Below are positions 1-11,969 of a stretch of 18,441 nucleotides of DNA, piece by piece. The position numbers were made by a program, and so were the translations under genes. Location of the stretch: contig CAZQFV010000037.1 of NCBI GenBank assembly GCA_964592645.1, positions 1-18,441 on the forward strand, read 5' to 3'. Every line of letters starts with the position of its first letter. Positions within the stretch are counted from its first letter, which is position 1. The notes beneath the pieces were generated by a model. It was not told the origin of the DNA, searched no databases, and worked only from the letters and a program-made list of their open reading frames with translations. This DNA is from CAZQFV01 sp964592645. GTDB taxonomy: Bacteria > Chloroflexota > Chloroflexia > DTKN01.

Positions 1-176
1 CCGAGGCGGCCCAGACCGCGGATATCTCCGAAGGCACGCTCAAGTCGCGCCTGAGCCGTGGCCGCGCCCGGCTGCGCGACTATTTTCTGCAGCGCCGGGA
101 ACTTTTACCCGCCTCGCTGCGTTCTATCCTGGGAAACGAACTGTCCCTCCCACCGGCGTCGGCGCCGGAGGAGTGA
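1..176 (+). CDS. ECF-type RNA polymerase sigma factor, C-terminal end (5' truncated by window)
   Basis: The reading frame (first full codon at base 3) enters from the left edge and stops with TGA at 174-176, giving the last 57 residues. It opens with EAAQTADISEGTLKSRLSRG followed by RARLRDYF. This is the recognition helix of a sigma region 4 helix-turn-helix, of the kind seen in extracytoplasmic-function sigma factors, which direct RNA polymerase to stress-type promoters and bind the -35 element. A tail of about 28 residues without recognisable motif follows. The stop lies three bases before the start of the anti-sigma gene, and the last codons form its Shine-Dalgarno sequence (GGAGGAG, 167-173), so the two are surely co-translated. 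The subgroup cannot be named because region 2 lies outside the window. The HTH plus an anti-sigma partner makes the family call firm. Confidence 0.85.
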   Translation, partial: EAAQTADISEGTLKSRLSRGRARLRDYFLQRRELLPASLRSILGNELSLPPASAPEE

Positions 177-179
177 ACG

Positions 180-872
180 ATGGACCAGGATCCCATCCCG
201 CACCACTGCTCCCACTGTCCCACCGCCGAGTTGGCCCGCTTCTCTGCCGGCGCCCTCTCTCCCCGACGGCAAAAGCGCGTACAGCAGCACCTGGAAACCT
301 GCCCGGAATGTCGCCAGGTCCTCCGGGAGATCGCCGGCATCCAGGCACTCCTGCGACAGGCGCCCACCCCGCTTTCCCCGCGCCCCATCACGCTGACCCG
401 CCAGGACCTGCGCAGGGGACGCCGCACACTCTGGTACCCGCTGCTGCGCTCGGTCACCGCCGCGGCCGCGGCGATCGTGCTGGTCGTCCTCCTGACCGGA
501 TTGCTGGAGCCGGCCATCCTGGACGGAGCGTTGGCAAAGCACCCGGCTATGGCGCTCAATCCCACGCCGCTGCCCGTGGCGGTAGATCCCGCCAGCACCT
601 GCCGGCCCCGCCCCACGCTCAACGCCGGCCCCCGGGCCACGGCCGCGCCGACGGTGGCCCCGGCCAAGGTGGGACCTCGGTCCGAATACCCCCCGCCCAC
701 CGCGGCGGGCCCAAACGTCCAGGGCACCGTAACCCACCCGACCTCCTCCGCCCAAGGATCTTCCCCCAACCCGTGGTGGACGATCCTGCACCTGGGCGCG
801 CTGGGTCTGCTGGGGCTGCTGGCCGGCCTGACATGGCTCGCCTACCGCCGCGAACGGGCCTTTTTCGGCTAA
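180..872 (+). CDS. Membrane-anchored zinc-finger anti-sigma factor
   Basis: A 230-residue protein, likely the regulator that holds the preceding sigma factor at the membrane. The N-terminal cytoplasmic domain has the zinc-binding anti-sigma signature H37-x3-C41-x2-C44, with C10/C13 upstream as possible further ligands. A first membrane helix spans about residues 88-109. A Pro/Ala/Thr-rich extracytoplasmic linker follows (110-198), then a second helix (199-221) and a short basic end (RRERAFFG). Two helices with an exported low-complexity loop would put both ends in the cytoplasm. That is inferred; many family members have a single helix. The start is fixed by GGAGGAG six bases upstream, inside the end of the sigma gene. 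Release could be by regulated proteolysis or zinc/redox change, as in this family, but the sequence does not decide. No enzymatic domain is visible. Confidence 0.85.
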   Translation: MDQDPIPHHCSHCPTAELARFSAGALSPRRQKRVQQHLETCPECRQVLREIAGIQALLRQAPTPLSPRPITLTRQDLRRGRRTLWYPLLRSVTAAAAAIVLVVLLTGLLEPAILDGALAKHPAMALNPTPLPVAVDPASTCRPRPTLNAGPRATAAPTVAPAKVGPRSEYPPPTAAGPNVQGTVTHPTSSAQGSSPNPWWTILHLGALGLLGLLAGLTWLAYRRERAFFG

Positions 873-892
873 AGGCCAGAGACGGTATTATG

Positions 893-927
893 CCCGAGGA
901 CACCAAGGCTTTCCTGGTGTCCTCGGG
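893..927. terminator. Strong hairpin between convergent operons
   Basis: CCCGAGGACACCA (893-905) pairs perfectly with TGGTGTCCTCGGG (915-927): 13 bp with a 9-base loop. It lies 20 bp after the anti-sigma stop and 53 bp from the end of the facing phosphomutase gene, the expected place for a bidirectional terminator. Neither side has a long T run (GTGTCTTTGC on the plus side), so it is not a textbook intrinsic terminator. It could instead protect the 3' ends of both transcripts. The rest of the 873-980 gap shows nothing else. Confidence 0.6.
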
Positions 928-980
928 GTGTCTTTGCGGTCTCTGACTTCCAGGGAGATCGGCCCCTCCGCCACGGCAGG

Positions 981-2357
981 CTACCAGCCGGCGGGCAGCC
1001 GCACCTCCGGGTAGCGCCGCAGGCGCTCGGCGAACATCCCCTGGATCTCACGCATCCGCTCCGGCGTGCGCGCCTCGAAGCGCAGCACCAGCACCGGCTG
1101 GGTGTTCGAGGCCCGCAGCAAGCCCCAGCCGTCGCCAAAGAGGACGCGCACCCCGTCCACATCCACCGTTCGGTACTCCCGGCGAAAGCCGTCGCCGATC
1201 TCCTGCACGACGCGGAACTTGACCTCGTCGGCGCAGTCCACGCGCATCTCCGGCGTGCTGGGGTAGGAGGGGATCTCGGCCAGCAGCCGGCTCAACGGCT
1301 CCGGCTGCCGGGAGAGCAGACGCAGCACGCGGCAGGAAGCATAGATGGCATCGTCGTAGCCAAAGTACTCGTCGGCAAAGAACATGTGCCCGCTCATCTC
1401 GCCGGCCAGCGGGGCGTGCTCCACCTTCATCTTTTCCTTGATCAGCGAGTGCCCGGTCTGCCACATGATCGGCCGGCCGCCGCGGCGCTCGACCTCCTCC
1501 ACCAGGGCCTGCGAGCACTTGACCTCGAAGATGATCGGCGCGCCGGGCTGACTGGCCAGCACCTCGCGCGAGAGCAGCGCCAGCAGCCGGTCGCCCCAGA
1601 CGATCTGCCCCTGGTCGTCGACCACGCCGATGCGGTCGGCGTCGCCATCGTAGGCGATGCCGGCGTCGGCCCCCGTGCGCTTGACCTCGGCGATGAGCCA
1701 CTGCAGGGCGGCGACGACGGTGGGATCGGGATGGTGGTTGGGGAAGCGGCCGTCCTCCTCGCAGAAGAGCGGGATCACCTGGCAGCCGAGGTCCCGCAGC
1801 AGGCCGGGGGCCCAGGGGCCGGCCGTGCCGTTGCCGGCGTCGACCACCACCTTCAGCGGCCGATCCAGGGTGATGCGCGACTTGATGGCCTGGAGGTAGG
1901 CCGGGATGATCGGCTGCGGCGTCAGCCGGCCGGCGCCGCCGGCCAGATCGTCCCGGCGGATCATCTCGTACAGCTCCGTGATCTGCGGTCCGTAGAGCGT
2001 ACTCTTGCCCACCGCCACCTTGAACCCGTTCATCTCCGGGGGGTTGTGGCTGCCGGTCACCATCACCCCGCCCTGCACCGGCAGGGTGAAGAGCGCATAG
2101 TAGAGCACCGGCGTGGGGTGCCGGCCGGTATCCAGGACATCGATGCCCGTGGAGAGGATGCCCCGGACCAGGGCCTCCTGGAGCTCCGGCGAGCTGAGGC
2201 GGCAGTCGCGGCCCACGGCCGCCGTCTTGCCCCCCCGACGGCCCAGGAGCGTGCCAAAGGCGCGCCCCACCAGCTCGGCCACCTCGGGGGTCAAATCCTC
2301 CCCCACGGTGCCGCGGATGTCGTACTGGCGAAAGATGAGCGGGTTGATCTCGGGCAT
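981..2357 (-). CDS. algC: Phosphomannomutase/phosphoglucomutase (AlgC type)
   Basis: A 458-residue alpha-D-phosphohexomutase, the normal family length (about 460). It interconverts hexose 6- and 1-phosphates through a phosphoserine, supplying mannose-1-P or glucose-1-P for nucleotide sugars and surface polysaccharide. Visible landmarks, in order, are the N-terminal FRQYDIRG; the phosphoserine loop TGSHNPP with Ser103; the Mg2+ loop DGDADR (Asp237, 239, 241); the sugar-specificity loop GEMSGH (319-324); and the phosphate-binding loop RASNTQP (415-421). HPTPVLYYA and GYGG-type segments resemble Pseudomonas AlgC closely, favouring dual mannose/glucose specificity over a glucosamine mutase. The frame runs open far upstream, but the start at 2357 is chosen because AAGGAGG precedes it at ideal spacing and the protein begins like the family. 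It lies 53 bp downstream of the pyrophosphatase, so the two form an operon. All catalytic residues are present. Confidence 0.93.
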   Translation of the reverse strand: MPEINPLIFRQYDIRGTVGEDLTPEVAELVGRAFGTLLGRRGGKTAAVGRDCRLSSPELQEALVRGILSTGIDVLDTGRHPTPVLYYALFTLPVQGGVMVTGSHNPPEMNGFKVAVGKSTLYGPQITELYEMIRRDDLAGGAGRLTPQPIIPAYLQAIKSRITLDRPLKVVVDAGNGTAGPWAPGLLRDLGCQVIPLFCEEDGRFPNHHPDPTVVAALQWLIAEVKRTGADAGIAYDGDADRIGVVDDQGQIVWGDRLLALLSREVLASQPGAPIIFEVKCSQALVEEVERRGGRPIMWQTGHSLIKEKMKVEHAPLAGEMSGHMFFADEYFGYDDAIYASCRVLRLLSRQPEPLSRLLAEIPSYPSTPEMRVDCADEVKFRVVQEIGDGFRREYRTVDVDGVRVLFGDGWGLLRASNTQPVLVLRFEARTPERMREIQGMFAERLRRYPEVRLPAGW

Positions 2358-2410
2358 GCGCTTCCTCCTTAGGATCGGATCCTGCCACGAATTCGGCCGG
2401 AAAGAGGTCT

Positions 2411-2917
2411 TTAGCTCCTTGGTCCTATCGTCCTGTCCCCTTCTTCCTCCCGGTAACGCGCCAGCGCCGCGGCGATCACCCGGGCGGCGCTCTGGGCCAC
2501 GTCCCAGCCCTCCGTCTTGGCCTCCTTGCCCTCCAACGTCTTGTAGATCGAGAAAAAGTTGTCGATCTCTGCCAGCAGGTGCGCCGGGACGTCCGCCAGG
2601 TCCTGGATCTCGTCGAAGCGCGGGTCGCGCACCGGCACGGCCAGGATCTTTTGGTCCGCGCCCTTTTCGTCGCGCATGCACAGGACCCCCACCGGGCGGG
2701 CCTGCACGTGACAACCCGGGAAGGTAGGCTCGTTGACGATGAGCAGGACGTCGAGGTGATCGCCGTCCTCGGCGCGCGTCTCGGGGATGAAACCGTAATC
2801 GGTGGGATAGTGCACCGAGGAGTAGAGGACACGGTCCAGGCGGAAATGACCGGTCTCCTCATCCAACTCGTACTTGTTGCGGCTGCCGCGAGGGATCTCG
2901 ACCACGACTTCGATCAT
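2411..2917 (-). CDS. ppa: Inorganic pyrophosphatase, family I
   Basis: A 168-residue cytoplasmic enzyme hydrolysing PPi to 2 Pi, which pulls biosynthetic reactions forward, including the nucleotide-sugar synthesis its operon partner feeds. The family fold is evident: VEIPRGSRNKYELDEETG near the N-terminus, then VHYPTDYGFIPET, the metal-binding segment DGDHLD (51-56, Asp51/53/56), VPVRDPRF, and the late segment FFSIYKTLEGK (121-131) with the conserved Tyr and Lys. Length is typical. The signature normally has Pro or Glu where His54 stands (D-G-D-[PE]-L-D), a mild deviation; the metal-binding aspartates are intact. Of two in-frame ATGs, 2917 is preferred to 2923 because AGGAG lies seven bases before it but only one base before the other. 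It is first in the operon with the phosphomutase and divergent from radA. Confidence 0.94.
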   Translation of the reverse strand: MIEVVVEIPRGSRNKYELDEETGHFRLDRVLYSSVHYPTDYGFIPETRAEDGDHLDVLLIVNEPTFPGCHVQARPVGVLCMRDEKGADQKILAVPVRDPRFDEIQDLADVPAHLLAEIDNFFSIYKTLEGKEAKTEGWDVAQSAARVIAAALARYREEEGDRTIGPRS

Positions 2918-2951
2918 CAGCATACTCCTGGAAGATGGATTTGTGCCGGAG

Positions 2952-2980
2952 ATTGTACACCATGCCGGGCCGGCGCGCAA
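2952..2980 (-). promoter_or_regulatory. Predicted promoter of ppa operon
   Basis: Read on the minus strand: -35 TTGCGC (2980-2975), a 17-bp spacer, and -10 TACAAT (2957-2952). The -10 matches the housekeeping consensus at five of six positions; the -35 is weak. It lies 35 bp upstream of the ppa start. Layout and spacer length match the predicted secA promoter. Confidence 0.65.
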
Positions 2981-2991
2981 ATGGCCATTTG
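2978..2991. promoter_or_regulatory. 14-bp perfect palindrome bridging two -35 boxes (candidate operator)
   Basis: CAAATGGCCATTTG is a perfect inverted repeat with no spacer. It lies midway between the divergent ppa and radA promoters, overlapping the outer part of both -35 elements. A dimeric regulator bound here could block both promoters at once. Part of the symmetry arises because the two -35 boxes (TTGCGC and TTGACA) both start with TTG, so chance plus promoter constraint is an alternative. Confidence 0.4.
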
Positions 2992-3017
2992 ACACCGCGG
3001 CGCCGGCATGGTATAGT
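2989..3017 (+). promoter_or_regulatory. Predicted housekeeping promoter of radA operon
   Basis: A perfect -35 TTGACA (2989-2994), a 17-bp spacer and -10 TATAGT (3012-3017, five of six). Transcription would start near 3024, giving a leader of about 37 bases that ends in the radA ribosome-binding site AAGGAGG (3048-3054). This is one of the two best sigma-70-type promoters in the window; the other has the same -35 and -10 words. Confidence 0.8.
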
Positions 3018-3060
3018 AAGCGTGTCGAACGGATGTTCTTTCGAGGCAAGGAGGGCCGCG

Positions 3061-4428
<1,368 letters not shown>

Positions 4429-4461
4429 AGCGGCGGAACGGTAGGACAAACGGAGCGAGCG

Positions 4462-5553
4462 ATGCCCCATTCCCGTCGTTGGCAAGCCGTGCCTGGTTGG
4501 GTCGCCGCTGCCCTGCTGATCCTGGCCGCTACCCTCTGGACTTTCTGGGGGATGGGCGAGCTGTACTACGAGGGCTGGGGCCAGCCCTTTCCCGCGCCGC
4601 TGGCCTACCTGGTGCCGGCCGGCGCCTGCCTGCTGCTCACCCTGGTGGCCCTGGCCCGGCCGGCCGTGGGCGGCTGGCTGTTCCTCGTCGGTGGGGGGGG
4701 CTTCACCGCCTGGTGGTGGACCATGGCCGCCCGCCGCGGGCAGATGACCCCGGCGGGGCTGGCCGCCACCCTCCCCGTCAGCGGCGTGCTGGTGCTGGCC
4801 GGCGCGCTTCTGCTCCTGGAAGCGCGCCATCGCCGGCGGCAGCGGGCCGCCGGGGAGTCGCCGCCGCGGAGTTGGCTTCGCCGCCGCCTGCCCTACCTGC
4901 TGGCCGTGGGTCTGCCGCTGCTCGCCGCCCTAGGGCTGTCGGCCCACTACCTGCCCACCGTCCTGACCCGCTTCGACGACGGCGACTATGGAGCGCGGGA
5001 GATCTCCCAATCGGACGGGCCTCCGCTGATCTGGGCGCCGGCCGGCCCGGGATGGGGCCAGGGCAGCAGCGTGGCCGAGGAGAACTGGTCCTGGAACGAG
5101 CTCGCCCGCTACGGCGTGCCGCCCATCGGGCCGGGCGACAAGGGAATCGCCGGGGACGCCTCCACCGCGGAGATGGAGGCCACCGGACTCTGCCGCTACC
5201 TCAGCGCAGACGGACTCGCCCTGCTGGATGTCCCGCAAGACATCTGGCGTATGCCGACGGTCGACGAGATCGTGCGTTCGCTGGTCCGCGATGGACAGAA
5301 CGCCGGCTGCACCTGGGACAGAGGCTCGGACTTTGCCAAGTGCGCCGTCATGCCGGACAAGGAGATGCCGCTGTGGGACCCGCAGCAGTTGGCCATCTAC
5401 TACTGGGCCTCCTGGTGGCCCGACAGCGGCACACCCGAAGCCTACTATGTCAACTATAGTGGGAGCGCCGTGGCAACACAGCCCAAGGGCTGGGCCAACC
5501 CCCGCCACGGGTTCCGCTGCGTGAAAGAACCGCCGGGGCTCCCGCACAAGTAG
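4462..5553 (+). CDS. Five-TM protein with C-terminal DUF1566/SUMF1-like (C-type-lectin-fold) domain
   Basis: A 363-residue membrane protein I cannot assign to a named function. About five hydrophobic helices lie at 11-31, 46-66, 69-89, 101-121 and 143-163, with an Arg-rich loop (122-142) between the fourth and fifth. The C-terminal half (165-363) is soluble, and the odd helix number would place it outside if the N-terminus is inside. It contains WRMPTVDEI (262-270), YYWASWW (313-319), a YYVNYSG strand and the ending GFRCVKE (350-356). These are hallmarks of the DUF1566/Lcl and formylglycine-generating-enzyme-like folds, which share a C-type-lectin core. Cys244, 283, 294 and 353 could form disulphides. 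Sulfatase-activating chemistry should not be assumed, since I cannot identify the copper-binding cysteine pair. The start is supported by GGAG six bases upstream. The pairing with radA suggests shared transcription rather than a shared pathway. Confidence 0.6.
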   Translation: MPHSRRWQAVPGWVAAALLILAATLWTFWGMGELYYEGWGQPFPAPLAYLVPAGACLLLTLVALARPAVGGWLFLVGGGGFTAWWWTMAARRGQMTPAGLAATLPVSGVLVLAGALLLLEARHRRRQRAAGESPPRSWLRRRLPYLLAVGLPLLAALGLSAHYLPTVLTRFDDGDYGAREISQSDGPPLIWAPAGPGWGQGSSVAEENWSWNELARYGVPPIGPGDKGIAGDASTAEMEATGLCRYLSADGLALLDVPQDIWRMPTVDEIVRSLVRDGQNAGCTWDRGSDFAKCAVMPDKEMPLWDPQQLAIYYWASWWPDSGTPEAYYVNYSGSAVATQPKGWANPRHGFRCVKEPPGLPHK

Positions 5554-5582
5554 GATCAGGGCGCCCGCCATTTCTGTAGGGG

Positions 5583-5611
5583 CAGGGCAAGCCCCGCCCT
5601 GTACGCAGGGC
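5583..5611. terminator. Alternative hairpins between convergent genes
   Basis: GCCCTG (5596-5601) is complementary to two flanking copies of CAGGGC, at 5583-5588 (loop of 7) and 5606-5611 (TACG loop). Only one hairpin can form at a time. GGGGC (5579-5583) also pairs with GCCCC (5591-5595), interleaved with the first hairpin. The element fills the 63-bp gap between the membrane-protein gene and the convergent exchanger gene, so a bidirectional terminator is the simplest reading. There is no T tract. It also resembles the short G/C-rich dispersed repeats common in Chloroflexota intergenic DNA. Confidence 0.45.
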
Positions 5612-5616
5612 AACCG

Positions 5617-6603
5617 CTAGGCCCCGATCCCCAGGCTATAGAGGAGCCACATCCCGGCCCCGTATCCCACGATCAGCAGCAGCGCATCCACCTCCACAAA
5701 GAGCAGCCGCCGCTCCAGGCGCGCCAGGTTGCCGATCAGCCCCATCGCCGTCAGGAGCAGGGCCATCATCCCGACCACGGCAAAGTCCCGGTCGATGCGC
5801 CCCAGGAAGCGGCCCTGGGTGTAGAACAGGTCCGCCAGGGCCAGCGCGAACATGTTGAACACGTTGCTGCCAAAGAGGTTGCCCACCGCCAGGTCGTGGG
5901 CGCCCAGGCGCGCCGCGGCGATCACCGTCACCACCTCGGGGAGGGAGGTGGCGATGGCCACCAACAGCGCGCCGACAAAGCCGGTGCCCAACCCGGTGAT
6001 GACGGCGATCTCGGCGCTGCTGCGGACCATCCAGGGGCTGACCGCAATCAGCACCACGGTGGCCAGGACAAACCCGATGCCGGCATGGAGCAGCGAGGGC
6101 GTCTTGGGGGGGATCTCCGGCGGGCCGCCGGGCCGGGACGAGGGCCCGCTGGAGCGGATGACCCACAATCCGAACAGGTACATGGCGATCATCAGCAGGC
6201 TGTCCAGGCCCACCCAACCGAGCTGGACATCGATGGGCGTCAGGATGAAGAAGACGGCCATGCCGGTGAGCATCACCGCCAGGGCGGCGGTCAGGGCGTG
6301 GCGCATGGCCACGGCGCGCAGCACCCGCGCCTTCCAGAAGATGATGTCGAGCACGCCGAGCAAAAAGATGTTGAACATGCAGGATCCGAACATGTTGCCG
6401 GCCGCCAGGTCGGGGACTTTCTGGTTGAGCGAGTTGATCGTCGTCAGCAGCTCGGGCAGCGAGGTGGCGCCGGCCAGGAGGATCGTGCCGATCAACATCC
6501 CCCCCAGGCGGGTGCGCAGGGCGATGACGTCTCCATAGCGGGCCAAAAAGATCGAGGCCACAACCAGCAGGGCCGCGCTGATGAGGAATTGCAGCCAGAT
6601 CAT
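5617..6603 (-). CDS. Sodium/calcium exchanger family membrane protein (CaCA superfamily)
   Basis: A 328-residue integral membrane antiporter, about the size of bacterial YrbG/CaCA proteins, predicted to exchange Ca2+ (or another cation) for Na+ or H+. It shows the inverted-repeat architecture. The alpha-1 repeat (39-78) carries ATSLPE and GNMFGSCMFN; the alpha-2 repeat (211-251) carries ATSLPE and GNLFGSNVFN. These hold the acidic and polar residues of the ion site (Glu51, Asn70, Glu223, Asn242). A Pro-rich hydrophilic loop (151-170) joins the halves. The ATG shares its first base (6603) with the last base of the upstream TGA (overlap TGATG), with GAGGAG eight bases before it, so translation is coupled to the PII-like gene. 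The true ion cannot be read from the sequence. It is last in the secA operon. Confidence 0.9.
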   Translation of the reverse strand: MIWLQFLISAALLVVASIFLARYGDVIALRTRLGGMLIGTILLAGATSLPELLTTINSLNQKVPDLAAGNMFGSCMFNIFLLGVLDIIFWKARVLRAVAMRHALTAALAVMLTGMAVFFILTPIDVQLGWVGLDSLLMIAMYLFGLWVIRSSGPSSRPGGPPEIPPKTPSLLHAGIGFVLATVVLIAVSPWMVRSSAEIAVITGLGTGFVGALLVAIATSLPEVVTVIAAARLGAHDLAVGNLFGSNVFNMFALALADLFYTQGRFLGRIDRDFAVVGMMALLLTAMGLIGNLARLERRLLFVEVDALLLIVGYGAGMWLLYSLGIGA

Positions 6604-6965
6604 CAGGCACGCTCCTCGGGAGGCCGCTCGCCGGGCACGCCCTTGACCAGGAGCAACGGCCAGGCCGCCAGCACCCCGGTATGGGGCCGATCCAGATCGC
6701 CCACCACTGACTCGGCCGCGGCGAGGGCGCGCCGGACCATCTCCTCGCCGGCCACGATGGCAAAGAGGGTATAGTGCCCCTCCTGGTCCGTGTGGAGCAG
6801 GCCCTCGAAGTCGAAGCGCAGCGGGATGCGGCTCTGCTGCGCGCGCCGCCGCTGGATGCCCGTGCTCTCGATAATGGTCACGCCGCCGATGCCAACCTCT
6901 TCCCATGCTTCCAGGACGGCATCGAGGCAGTTGCAGTCGTCCAGCACCATCATCACCATGAACAT
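6603..6965 (-). CDS. PII-like (ferredoxin-fold) signalling protein
   Basis: A 120-residue cytoplasmic protein resembling the PII superfamily. Evidence is the opening beta strand and helix (VMMVLDDCNCLDAVLEAWEE), followed by GIGGVTIIESTGI, a loop of 39-62 where PII proteins carry the T-loop, and a C-terminal helix-strand unit EMVRRALAAAESVVGDLDRP followed by GVLAAWPLLLVKG. The C-terminal segment matches the usual PII-like ending of an acidic EEVVGDL-type helix then a hydrophobic strand. It lacks the classical GlnB T-loop tyrosine motif, so it is not a standard nitrogen regulator. PII-like relatives such as SbtB bind nucleotides and gate membrane transporters; the coupled downstream exchanger makes that role attractive here, but it is an inference. 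The start at 6965 is supported by AGGAGG five bases before it. It lies 32 bp after secA. Confidence 0.75.
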   Translation of the reverse strand: MFMVMMVLDDCNCLDAVLEAWEEVGIGGVTIIESTGIQRRRAQQSRIPLRFDFEGLLHTDQEGHYTLFAIVAGEEMVRRALAAAESVVGDLDRPHTGVLAAWPLLLVKGVPGERPPEERA

Positions 6966-6997
6966 CGTTTCCTCCTATCGGGGGATGCCCTCTCCGG

Positions 6998-11797
<4,800 letters not shown>

Positions 11798-11838
11798 CGT
11801 ATCGCCAACCTCCTCCGAAAGGGTAGGGGTGCGGGGGC

Positions 11839-11867
11839 ATTATACCCCACGTTGGGCCGGGGCGCAA
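11839..11867 (-). promoter_or_regulatory. Predicted promoter of secA operon
   Basis: Minus strand: -35 TTGCGC (11867-11862), a 17-bp spacer and a perfect -10 TATAAT (11844-11839). It lies about 42 bp upstream of the secA start. The same -35 word and the same spacer length occur in the predicted ppa promoter, and the two spacers agree at 12 of 17 positions. Confidence 0.75.
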
Positions 11868-11885
11868 AAGGGGGCGGCCGGCCAT

Positions 11886-11914
11886 TTGACAAACCCCCCC
11901 ATGGGCATTATAGT
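11886..11914 (+). promoter_or_regulatory. Predicted housekeeping promoter of the SHMT-GcvT fusion gene
   Basis: A perfect -35 TTGACA (11886-11891), a 17-bp spacer and -10 TATAGT (11909-11914). Expected transcription start is near 11921, giving a leader of about 49 bases. The -35 is embedded in GGCCATTTGACA (11880-11891), found base for base in the radA promoter. No glycine-riboswitch-like element fits in so short a leader. Confidence 0.8.
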
Positions 11915-11919
11915 ATGCC
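11904..11919. promoter_or_regulatory. Inverted repeat centred on the -10 box (candidate operator)
   Basis: GGCAT (11904-11908) and ATGCC (11915-11919) flank the six-base -10 word TATAGT symmetrically. A repressor bound to this 16-bp site would cover the -10 element. The radA promoter has GGCAT near its -10 but not the right arm, so this would be specific to the fusion gene. The arms are only 5 bp, and chance is possible. Confidence 0.3.
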
Positions 11920-11921
11920 GC

Positions 11922-11937
11922 GGGGCAGCGCGGCCCC
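11922..11937 (+). other. Short hairpin at the predicted 5' end of the fusion mRNA
   Basis: GGGGC (11922-11926) can pair with GCCCC (11933-11937) around a six-base loop, immediately after the expected transcription start. A 5'-terminal stem can stabilise an mRNA. In DNA this GC-rich such a short stem may be accidental. Confidence 0.25.
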
Positions 11938-11969
11938 ATATCGGCACGATGAGCAAAGGAGTGTGCAGT

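Noticed and set aside
2358..2714. Upstream extension of the phosphomutase frame
   Set aside because: It overlaps the pyrophosphatase gene in another frame and encodes Arg/Gly/Pro-rich junk. The ATG at 2357 has an ideal AAGGAGG and the family's usual N-terminus.
2921..2923. Earlier ATG for ppa (two residues longer)
   Set aside because: AGGAG is only one base away, too close for initiation. Spacing to 2917 is seven.
11949..11969. Earlier ATG for the SHMT fusion (MSKGVCS)
   Set aside because: No Shine-Dalgarno at proper distance. AAGGAG lies between the two ATGs and serves the one at 11970.
11915..11969. Glycine riboswitch before the SHMT-GcvT gene
   Set aside because: The leader from the predicted start is only about 49 bases, too short for a glycine aptamer, and no matching conserved core is visible.
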